64,000 nucleotides of DNA, from NCBI GenBank assembly GCA_030123565.1, contig CP126122.1, positions 2,057,001 to 2,121,000 of the forward strand, given 5' to 3'. Source of the stretch: Nitrospira sp. (GTDB taxonomy: Bacteria > Nitrospirota > Nitrospiria > Nitrospirales > Nitrospiraceae). Under the pieces are notes generated by a model that was not told the origin of the DNA, did no database searches, and worked only from the letters and a program-made list of their open reading frames with translations. The translations under genes and the position numbers were made by a program. Shown here in pieces: positions 56,574-64,000 of this stretch (positions are counted from its first letter, which is position 1; every line of letters begins with the position of its first letter).

Positions 56574-57789
56574 GTTCGTTCTCCTTCTCCAGCGCCCGCT
56601 GAACCTTGCTGGCCACTTCTCGCCAGTGCTGCAGCCGGTCGGTCATATGAAGTTTGTCCAGATAGGTGGAATCGATCTCGGATGGCGCGTTCTCCCTCCC
56701 CTGCCGAGACTGTTCTCGCTGCAGCGCGTTCGCCACATGCACTGCGGTCAACGGGGTAAACGTCTCTCCCACGCACTCCCCCGGGCGGTGATGGAACGCC
56801 ACCGCTTCCACTATTGGATCGCCCAAGCCCCAGAGTCCCAACAGGTGGGCACCAACCTCCGCATGCGTGGCCCCGACTTCCTGACGCTCCAACGTCGACA
56901 GGATGAGGTTTTGGTCGTGCGCCGCATTGAGGATGGCGTTGTATCGCTCCCTCATATTGGCCACAAATACCAGTATCCCCACATCATGGAGCAATCCGGC
57001 CGTGTAGGCCTGGTCAATCATCAAAGTGGATGCCTGTTCTGCCTTTGCAATCGCGCGGGCGAGCAACCCGGCCTCTAAGCTTTCCGCCCATAGACGATCC
57101 AGGCTGATAAATGAGTCCCAGCTGGAGGAAAATGACGAGAACACCTGTGCGGTCAGCACCAGCGCCTTAATCGTATCCAGTCCTAGCATATTCACGGCCT
57201 GCTCTGGGGTCGCGACATTCCTCGGTAACCCGAAGTAGGCGGAGTTAACCAGTTGAAGTATTTTCGTGGTCATGCCCATATCTCTTGAAATAATTGCACC
57301 GATTGTCTTGAGCGAGGCGTGCTCAGACTCCGCCTCCTTCCTGATCTCAGCATAGAGGCTTGGCCGACTGGGAATCTGTTGCATACCAGACACCACCCCC
57401 CTAAGCGTGTCGCTCCCGAGCGCTTCGCGCAAGACACAGGCCCGCATCACCGTCATCCTCAGAATGTCCACTTCGCAGGGCTTCGCCAGGTATTGATGCG
57501 TCGCCTCGATGGCCCGATAGGTCAAAGCTTGATCGGATTGGCCGGATAGCACGATCCTGACGATATGTGGATACCGACGATGCACCTCATTCAGCAACTG
57601 GGCCCCATCCATCCCAGGCATGCGCATGTCGGACACCACGACGTCGAAAGGGGCCTGTTCTAGCGTCTTCAACGCGTCAGCCCCACTGGTGACAAAAGTC
57701 ATATTCCACTCGTCACGCATGGGACGCAACATCCGCCGCAGCCCGTCTAAAATCCTCGGTTCGTCGTCCACAAATAGGAGTTGTTTCAT
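56566..57789 (-). CDS. Response regulator with HDOD domain
   Basis: ATG 57789 (MKQLLFVDDE) gives 407 residues. The receiver domain has FVDDEP, the phospho-acceptor region VVVSDMRMPGMDG and LAKPC. Residues 135-330 form an HDOD domain (MQQIPSRPSLYAEI, ISRDMGMTTKILQLVNSAYFGLPR, AVNMLGLDTIKALVL, GLLHDVGILVF, VGAHLLGLWGLGDPIVEAVAFHHRP). HDOD domains lack the full metal site of HD enzymes and act in signalling. It lies in the operon behind the sensor kinase. Confidence 0.92.
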   Translation of the reverse strand: MKQLLFVDDEPRILDGLRRMLRPMRDEWNMTFVTSGADALKTLEQAPFDVVVSDMRMPGMDGAQLLNEVHRRYPHIVRIVLSGQSDQALTYRAIEATHQYLAKPCEVDILRMTVMRACVLREALGSDTLRGVVSGMQQIPSRPSLYAEIRKEAESEHASLKTIGAIISRDMGMTTKILQLVNSAYFGLPRNVATPEQAVNMLGLDTIKALVLTAQVFSSFSSSWDSFISLDRLWAESLEAGLLARAIAKAEQASTLMIDQAYTAGLLHDVGILVFVANMRERYNAILNAAHDQNLILSTLERQEVGATHAEVGAHLLGLWGLGDPIVEAVAFHHRPGECVGETFTPLTAVHVANALQREQSRQGRENAPSEIDSTYLDKLHMTDRLQHWREVASKVQRALEKENEHG

Positions 57790-57800
57790 CTTGCACCCAT

Positions 57801-58923
57801 CTATGCCGCGCACGCCTCATCGGTAAACTGCCCGCGAGCATTTTGAAAGGTGTCAAGAGATCGCTCGAATACCGCATAGACGTTCAGACCAAAGTGCGAC
57901 TCGACCTTCTCTTTCATGATGTCGACGACGATTTCTTCAGGGAACGCCGGCTTGTAGGGCCTCGCCAAGTTCAGTGCGTTTACACATTAACCACCATCAC
58001 GATGCGGGATTCCGCAGGAAGTGATTCCCCTGGTAAGCCGCGTGGTAGCCGGTCCCATTCCACCACTCGTGCTGCATCAGGACAATCGAGGCTGTCATCG
58101 TCAAAAAGGGGGGCTCTCCGTCGGAATTCCTGTCCGGCAATTCGTTCCAGGAGGCCGCCAACCCTGAAGACAAACACCGCAGGTCCTGGCGGAGGATGTC
58201 GGCTCCGATCGCATAGTGCCGCCTCATGATGTTCCATTTCTCTGGTGTCAGCTTGCAGGGCTGTAGGAAAATGTCGTTCGGTCTGCCGATCTTACCGATG
58301 TCCTGCAAGGGGCTGGTGAAACAGTTCATCTCCGCAACATCACACCCCATGCCCAACACCTCGGCCATCACCTGGCAATAAGACCCCGCTCGGACGACAT
58401 GGCTGCCCGTCTGTTCCTCCCGAAACTCGGCAAGCCGACCAAGCCGCCAGATCAAGTCGAGCCGAGAAGCATTCGGCGCTTGAGGGCGCTCCATAACTTT
58501 GCGCTCAAGACCTGACTCTGTCCTCGGATTTCGTCCTGATAACTCTGGAGCCGGAGAGCAGTGCGGATCCGAGCGACCAGGTGGTCGACGTTGGCCGGCT
58601 TGCTGAGGGCATCTGTCGCCCCTTCGTCCAAGACTCGCCGTTTCAGATCCTGCTGCTGAGCGCCCGTCATTATGATCACCGGGACGTGGTTGGACACGGA
58701 TGAGGTCGTGACGGCTCTGAAGGAGATCGAACCCGCTCTTCCCGGGAAACCTGACGTCCGACATGATCGTGTCCACCACCATCGCGCCCATGCACTCCAC
58801 AGCTTCATCGACACTCGTCAGGAAAGTCATCTCCCACTGACCTCGATGGGAATGCAGCAGCATCCGCTGGAGCCCCTTCGGGGCACTGGGATCGTTGTCG
58901 ACACGAGGCACACGCTGCTTCAC
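57801..58923 (-). pseudogene. Response regulator-HD-GYP gene with several frameshifts
   Basis: From 58923 the receiver starts in one frame (TIMSDVRFPGKSGFDLLQS), moves to another (NHVPVIIMTGAQQQDLKRRVLDEGATDALSKPANVDHL) and returns (RLAEFREEQTGSHVVRAGSY, PLQDIGKIGRPNDIFLQP) before a third change after NGTGY. The rest (RGLPGESLPAESRIVMVVNV, then KPAFPEEIVVDIMKEKVES) reaches a stop at 57801-57803. HD is already QD. The start overlaps the stop of the kinase by 4 bp. Confidence 0.8.
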
Positions 58924-61900
58924 GACGTGCCTTCTGTAAGCGAATTGGCCGGCGAGACGTTGAGCGGAAGGCGGATCACAAACGTCGTGCCCTTCCCGAC
59001 CTCACTGTCCACAGTGATAGTCCCGCCATGCTTGTCCACGACTACGGAACGGGCGATGGCCAGGCCTTGCCCGGTTCCCTTCCCTACCTCTTTGGTCGTA
59101 AAGAACGGATCGAAAATTTTGTGACGAATGGATTCCGGAATTCCCACACCAGTGTCGCCGATGCGGACCTCAACGAAGTCCTCCACGTGGCCGGTGCAGA
59201 TCGTAATCGTGCCCTTCCCGCCGGTACCCTTGACGGCGTCGGCAATGGCATGCGACGCATTGACGATTATGTTCAGCACCACCTGGTTGAATTCCCCGAC
59301 CAGGCAAGGGACCAGGGGAAGAGAGGGATCCAATGCAGTGTGCAGATCGGCGACGTACTTCCATTCATTCCGAGCCACCGTCACCGTGCTATCGATGGCG
59401 TCATTGAGATTGACGAAGGCCTTCTCCTCGTTTCGCGGGTAGGCAAATTCCTTCATCGCCCGCACAATTCTGGCCACGCGGTCAATGCCTTCAGCGGATT
59501 GCGCGATGGCTTTTGGAATTTCTTCGACCAAATATTCGAGATCCGTCGCATCGTTCGCGGCCTCACAACCATGAATGAGGTCCGGAGAGCAGAAACCCTG
59601 TTTCGCAGCAGCGAGCAACTGCTGATATTGGCCGAGCAGGCGCAGGATATCGATGAAGGACTTAGACAGGAAACACACATTGTCCCCGACGAACTGCGTG
59701 GGCGTATTGATTTCGTGAGCGATGCCGGCCGCTAAGTGCCCGATGGACTCGAGTTTCTGCGCCTGGACCAAGTCATGCTCGAGCAGCAGGCGGTCAGTGA
59801 TGTCCTCCCCCATAAGAACAACGTCGATACCAACATCTTTGGAGAACGGTGATATGGTCAGCTTGAGGAACCGCTGCCGATTCTCTTGTGTGACCAGCCG
59901 AACCTTTTCCAAATGAACCGTTCCCAATGTCTTGGTTGCCTGATAGGCAGCTTCACAGATGGTCTCCCAGTTCCACCCGATAGAGAGATTTTGAAAGATT
60001 CGTCCGAGGGCTTCGGTCCGAGGAATGCCCAATAGGGTCTCCGCCTGACCTGTCCATTCGCAGACCACCCCCGTTTCGGTCAGCCTGACAAAGAACGCCT
60101 CAACCGTACCCAGGAGCGCCATTTTCTCAGCGACTGCCTCCTCCGCCAGCGTTTTCGCGTCTCGGAGTACTTCTTCCTGCTCTTTGCGGTCAGAAATATC
60201 ACGAAGGATTGTGGTATAAGTCGTTGCTCCCTCCACGGTCACTTTCACAAAGCTGGCTTCGGCGGGAAACTCCTTTCCACCTTTCCGGAGGCCGACGATC
60301 TCGTTCCGACTACCCATCTTCCCCGATGTTTTCGAAGACCAACCGAATTCACACACCGTGTGGCTATGGGCCTCCCGGAACCGAGCTGGGAGCAACACGT
60401 CCAGAGGCTCACCCAGCACTTCCTCTGCCGTATAGCCGAAGATCGCTTCCGCGCCACGGTTAAACAGAATGATCCGTTGAGACTCATCCACCGACACAAT
60501 GGCATCCTGTGCAATCCTGAGGATGCCTGCTAATCGGGCTTGCGAACGATTCAGCTGGTGCTGCGCCTCTGTTCGAGCCACGAACTGCTCGACTTGCCTT
60601 GCCAGCCTTTTGAAGAAATCCATCAATTTCTGATCTGCTTGGCGAATGTCGGTGGAGAAGAATTCAAACACCCCATAGGTCTTCTCCCCCATTTGAATCG
60701 GAAATGCCAAGGCAGCATGCAATCCACATTCAACGGCAACTGTCGAACACGGGAAATTGTCATCTTGAGTCACCTCCGAAATCCACTCGACCTTCCCGCT
60801 TTTCCAAGCTCGACCCGGAAGGCCTATACCGACAGCAAAATTGGCGTGTCTAGTCAGTTCGAGAAACGATTCACAGCCACCCTGAGAATCAGGCTCAACC
60901 GTGGCACATCCCAACAACTGCCGTTCCCCATCAAGCCTCCAGAAGACACCGAGTCGCCACCCCAACTTGTCACAGATCGTCCTGATGATGTCCTGGCAGG
61001 CCGCATCGAGCGATGCGGCCTGCAGAAGCAGCTCGACGATCCTAAGTTCTACGGCCTGACGGCACTGTTGCTCTACCCGTTCGGTCACGTCCCGCACAAA
61101 CGCGCTGAATATGTAACCATCCGGTTTCTTGATGGCCGTAACCGAGAGTTCGACCGGAACCGGCCGAGCCTCTTTGTGCCAGCCATCGACCTCGATGCGT
61201 TTGCCAACGAGCGGTCCTTTCTCATCCATCAAACACTGTCTTCGGTCGGATTCATGAGCCTTCCGATAGGCAGGAGGCACGATCATTTCGCCCAACCGCC
61301 GTCCCATCGCTTCCGTTCGGGACCATCCGAAAATCTCTTCCGCTTTGAGGCTCCACCCGACAATCATCCCTGCCTGATCCATTAAAATATGCGCATCCAG
61401 GGCATTATAAATAATGGCCTGCGTTGTGGCCTGGCTCTCGCGAAGCGCATGAAGCACTTGCTGCGTCTCGGTCACATTCTCATGTGCAATCACGAGTCTG
61501 ACCGCCTGGCCCAATTCAAAGCGCGTGATACGCACCACAAACCAGCGTGGCTCTTCGGGCCCATGGCACGGGTATTCGGCAACACACACCCGTCGTTCCC
61601 CTCGGAGAATGGCACGGATTCCGTCCGCAACGCGTTGGGCGGCCTCTGCCCCCTCTCCAGACGATGATTGGCAGATATCCAGATAGCTCCGCCCAACTCC
61701 GTACTCTGGATCACGCAGGTGATTTTGATCTCCAAACACTCTCCACGCTCTGTTCACGCAGATAATCGTCGCTCGCTCATCTAAGATTGCGATCTGGGAA
61801 GTTAACGCATCTAGGGAAGATTGGAGGAAGCCATAAGCGTCAGTCACCGCCTGTTTCGCAATCTCTGCCCGATGCCATTCCTCTTGTAATTGACGCGTCA

Positions 61901-62849
61901 CCCAGAAGAGTACTCCCAGCAGGGTTATCAAGAGGCCACCACCCCACAAAGTTTCCATCCCGAATGCGGAATGGATCGGCGAAAGGACTGCCTGACGGTC
62001 CACGCGGACGAGAACGCCCCACCCTAATTCGCCCAATTCTTTGTGAGTCGGCATCTGAGCATAGCCTGTAAGCACCGCTACGTGCCGGCGTCGATGTTCC
62101 TCCTCGACATAGTTGGGCGCACTCGAGAAGACGAGCTCTGCCGACAAGACGCCATCGGCAAGGAGGTTGCCCTGTTGCTCCTGTCGCAAAAGCGAATCGG
62201 CGATAAGATCGCCGCCCGGACTCATAATCTGGTATTCGATTCTGGCCGACGTGCCTTGTAGCGATTGAAGAGCTGCCACGGCCGGTGCAATGATGTCCTC
62301 CAAAACCTGAAGCGCAACCCGACTTATGATAGCCCCCCTGAATTTGCCATCAGCGCCCCTAATCGGAGCGGTAAATTCAATGACCAGCCGGTCCTCTGCC
62401 CGAGACGAACGATGTACCTCACGTATATCGATGTCGCGTCCATCCCAGATCGCTTTAAACCAGGCCTCCGCACTGATGTCCTTGCCGAGCACGTCAGGCT
62501 CCGTGGTCGCAATAATCCGTCCTCTGGCATCGGTCACTCCGATCCAATGATAGAGAGGATAGGTCTGTTGGATCTCGTCCAGATAGCTCACCATGGCAGC
62601 TGTATCATGTCCCTGGAATACTGCGGCATGAGCCATATGCTGAATGTCTCTGTATCGTTCAAGCAGGACCCAGTCGAGCTTTCCGGCGATGTGAGTGGCT
62701 GCTAGGGTGAGCCGCTCACCGGCGCTGGCGAGCAACTGCGTCTTGGCACTCTGAAAAAACATCATGGCCACCACGAGGGCGATGACGATGATCCCAGGGA
62801 TAAGAAACGGCAGCCAGCGGTATCGTCTACTATCGAGAGGTTGTGTCAT
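58920..62849 (-). CDS. Large multi-PAS/GAF sensor histidine kinase
   Basis: This 1309-residue membrane kinase has a transmembrane helix at 15-32 and a periplasmic dCache-like sensor to about 305 (YPLYHWIGVTDARGRIIATTEPDVLGKDIS). A second helix follows near 310-328. Next come a PAS domain (350-470), a second PAS (485-600, WSLKAEEIFGWSRTEAMGRR), a GAF (605-780), a PAS with PAC (785-905, ILFNRGAEAIFGYTAEEVLGEP) and another PAS-like part (930-1040). The kinase core has the H box GHLAAGIAHEINTP, N box VVLNIIVNASHAIAD, G1 DTGVGIP and G2 GTGQGLA. It heads a four-gene operon and should phosphorylate the downstream response regulators. Confidence 0.93.
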   Translation of the reverse strand: MTQPLDSRRYRWLPFLIPGIIVIALVVAMMFFQSAKTQLLASAGERLTLAATHIAGKLDWVLLERYRDIQHMAHAAVFQGHDTAAMVSYLDEIQQTYPLYHWIGVTDARGRIIATTEPDVLGKDISAEAWFKAIWDGRDIDIREVHRSSRAEDRLVIEFTAPIRGADGKFRGAIISRVALQVLEDIIAPAVAALQSLQGTSARIEYQIMSPGGDLIADSLLRQEQQGNLLADGVLSAELVFSSAPNYVEEEHRRRHVAVLTGYAQMPTHKELGELGWGVLVRVDRQAVLSPIHSAFGMETLWGGGLLITLLGVLFWVTRQLQEEWHRAEIAKQAVTDAYGFLQSSLDALTSQIAILDERATIICVNRAWRVFGDQNHLRDPEYGVGRSYLDICQSSSGEGAEAAQRVADGIRAILRGERRVCVAEYPCHGPEEPRWFVVRITRFELGQAVRLVIAHENVTETQQVLHALRESQATTQAIIYNALDAHILMDQAGMIVGWSLKAEEIFGWSRTEAMGRRLGEMIVPPAYRKAHESDRRQCLMDEKGPLVGKRIEVDGWHKEARPVPVELSVTAIKKPDGYIFSAFVRDVTERVEQQCRQAVELRIVELLLQAASLDAACQDIIRTICDKLGWRLGVFWRLDGERQLLGCATVEPDSQGGCESFLELTRHANFAVGIGLPGRAWKSGKVEWISEVTQDDNFPCSTVAVECGLHAALAFPIQMGEKTYGVFEFFSTDIRQADQKLMDFFKRLARQVEQFVARTEAQHQLNRSQARLAGILRIAQDAIVSVDESQRIILFNRGAEAIFGYTAEEVLGEPLDVLLPARFREAHSHTVCEFGWSSKTSGKMGSRNEIVGLRKGGKEFPAEASFVKVTVEGATTYTTILRDISDRKEQEEVLRDAKTLAEEAVAEKMALLGTVEAFFVRLTETGVVCEWTGQAETLLGIPRTEALGRIFQNLSIGWNWETICEAAYQATKTLGTVHLEKVRLVTQENRQRFLKLTISPFSKDVGIDVVLMGEDITDRLLLEHDLVQAQKLESIGHLAAGIAHEINTPTQFVGDNVCFLSKSFIDILRLLGQYQQLLAAAKQGFCSPDLIHGCEAANDATDLEYLVEEIPKAIAQSAEGIDRVARIVRAMKEFAYPRNEEKAFVNLNDAIDSTVTVARNEWKYVADLHTALDPSLPLVPCLVGEFNQVVLNIIVNASHAIADAVKGTGGKGTITICTGHVEDFVEVRIGDTGVGIPESIRHKIFDPFFTTKEVGKGTGQGLAIARSVVVDKHGGTITVDSEVGKGTTFVIRLPLNVSPANSLTEGTS

Positions 62850-63368
62850 GATTATCTTGAACGCCCATACTCAAATAGGCAGAGCACCCTTCCCCCTCCC
62901 TCGAGGCAGTGTGGGTAAGGCGTGAAGCAGGTAACATAGAGTAGAGGAATGATGCGGCTGGACCTCTGGCGAAAGGTACTCAAGCCATCCGATTGGAGCG
63001 TCACCCTGACGGGCTGAATGCCTATCCGACAAGACGTGCCGAGTCACAGCCTGCGTCTCAGCCCTATTGTCATGACTCGTATCGGCTACATTAGGGAAAA
63101 CTTGAGGCATCGCGGCGATTGGCCGTTGGTGGGCTCTCTAGCCATTTCCAGAAAACGCCTAGATCTTTCGATTGAATGCGTACTCGCGTTTCCCAGAACA
63201 GCGACCGCTTCCTTTAAGGGGCTCAACGCAGATTTGTGTGGGGGAATGCTGCTCATTTCTTAGGCAAGAAGGCCGTGAGAATCGAGATAATGTCAAATGT
63301 TGTGTATGGTGTATGAAGCCCTTTGGGAGCAGCCCTTCCTGATGGTCCCTGTTGTATGAGCGGAACGC
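62850..63368 (+). other. Intergenic region upstream of the kinase operon
   Basis: No gene or RNA is recognised in these 519 bp. They should hold the promoter of the minus-strand signalling operon. Confidence 0.45.
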
Positions 63369-64000
63369 TCACACCTTCTTCCTCCGTCCCTTCCTGGAGG
63401 GAGGAGAGAGATTCCACTGTCTCACCGACAACCCGCTGTTGACCTCCGCGAGATCAAACTGTTCGGGGTCGAAGTCCTCGGGCAGCCACGTCTTCCATTC
63501 CTCGTACTCCTCGTGTGTCGGGTCCTTGAGGATCTCCAGAAGATGTTCGTACCCCCAGGCCCCCCCACAATCTTCTGGAGGACAGGATCGGGCGCCTTTG
63601 AGGCATACCGGCGTCTTGTGCTCCCTGGCCTCCAGAACCTGTTCCACCGTCAGTACGTGTTCCCATCCATCCCCGAAGTCATACACGTAGTCCAGTCTGT
63701 CCTGTATGGACAGACCCAGCTCTTTGAGCGTCACCGTGCGCTCATCGACCACCCGCTCCTCGTCAAACTCAGGATCTGGAATACCAAACCGTTCTCCGCG
63801 CCAATGAAAATCGTGTAAATGCGAGTCGGTCCACCCCATCACCTCCTGGATGACATCGTGCAACCCGGACAGGGACACCCCCTCCGGCACCAGTACGCGC
63901 CTCCAGATCGGAGGACGGATCCCGGTCAACGTGATCTTGAACTGGAGGAGGGCTCCCGCCCCACGGCCTGCCCCCTGTGCCGTGTGTTGGGGCTGTTGTT
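63369..64000 (-). CDS. Plasmid pRiA4b ORF-3-like protein, 5' end beyond window
   Basis: The frame is open to the right edge, so the true start is outside. Visible motifs are FKITLTGIRPPIWRRVLVPEG, LHDVIQEVMGWTDSHLHDF and YVYDFGDGWEHVLTVE. All are hallmarks of the pRiA4b ORF-3/IS1096 TnpR-like family. The C-terminal part has Cys pairs (CLKGARSCPPEDCGG) and DFDPEQFDLAEVN, also typical. The function of this family is not known; it is often near mobile elements. Confidence 0.88.
   Translation of the reverse strand, partial: QQPQHTAQGAGRGAGALLQFKITLTGIRPPIWRRVLVPEGVSLSGLHDVIQEVMGWTDSHLHDFHWRGERFGIPDPEFDEERVVDERTVTLKELGLSIQDRLDYVYDFGDGWEHVLTVEQVLEAREHKTPVCLKGARSCPPEDCGGAWGYEHLLEILKDPTHEEYEEWKTWLPEDFDPEQFDLAEVNSGLSVRQWNLSPPSRKGRRKKV

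Overview
The window is GC-rich bacterial chromosome. Nitrospira (Nitrospirota) is my best guess from the overall gene mix (CHAT protein, HD-GYP and HEAT proteins, many two-component genes, conserved small zinc-ribbon proteins). No rRNA or nitrite-oxidation gene is present to prove it, so the assignment is an inference.  LAYOUT. (1) 1-23.2 kb is an ordinary core region. It holds an alpha/beta-hydrolase-CHAT protein cut by the window edge, a nucleotidyltransferase/methyltransferase pair, proA, an ATP/ADP-translocase-like transporter, threonine aldolase, the oxidative pentose phosphate pair gnd-zwf, a thioredoxin and a GDSL esterase. These are followed by a HEAT-repeat/HD-GYP pair, an OmpH/Skp chaperone, a DUF362 protein, a rhodanese, a radical SAM protein and serS. 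The region ends with tRNA-Ser(TGA), tRNA-Ser(GCT) and tRNA-Phe(GAA). (2) 23.2-51.25 kb is a genomic island of about 28 kb. The 3' end of tRNA-Phe is repeated (58 bp, one mismatch) at 51192-51249, which gives matching attL and attR sites. No integrase was found. The island is littered with decayed insertion sequences (IS481 with a nested IS110, two abutting IS5 elements, IS3 remnants, an IS1182-like fragment) and pseudogenes. Its intact cargo is almost entirely stress or dormancy related: a cysteine-free peroxiredoxin-like/VIT1 fusion, phosphoketolase, CBS-DUF2267, an HPF/RaiA-like ribosome factor, a cupredoxin, Rnk, two universal stress proteins, a J-domain protein, YfdX, a BON-domain protein, HtrA/DegP and HdeD. 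The YfdX-HtrA-HdeD combination recalls the transmissible locus of stress tolerance of proteobacteria. A broken set of aldehyde dehydrogenase, alcohol dehydrogenase and an FAD-linked phenol oxidase suggests a lost aromatic pathway. (3) 51.4-55.3 kb holds a secreted beta-propeller protein and a pile-up of IS256, IS481 and group II intron remnants. (4) 55.35-62.85 kb is a minus-strand signalling operon: a 1309-residue sensor kinase, a decayed response regulator-HD-GYP gene, a response regulator-HDOD protein and a response regulator with a degenerate HD-GYP domain. (5) A pRiA4b ORF-3-like protein runs off the right edge.  THEMES. Several proteins retain a fold but lack the residues expected for catalysis: ProA (active-site Cys replaced by Ala), the peroxiredoxin domain (Cys replaced by His) and two HD-GYP domains. 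A 118-bp repeat occurs twice in opposite orientations, about 48 kb apart. All assignments come from reading translations and motifs by eye; no database search was run.
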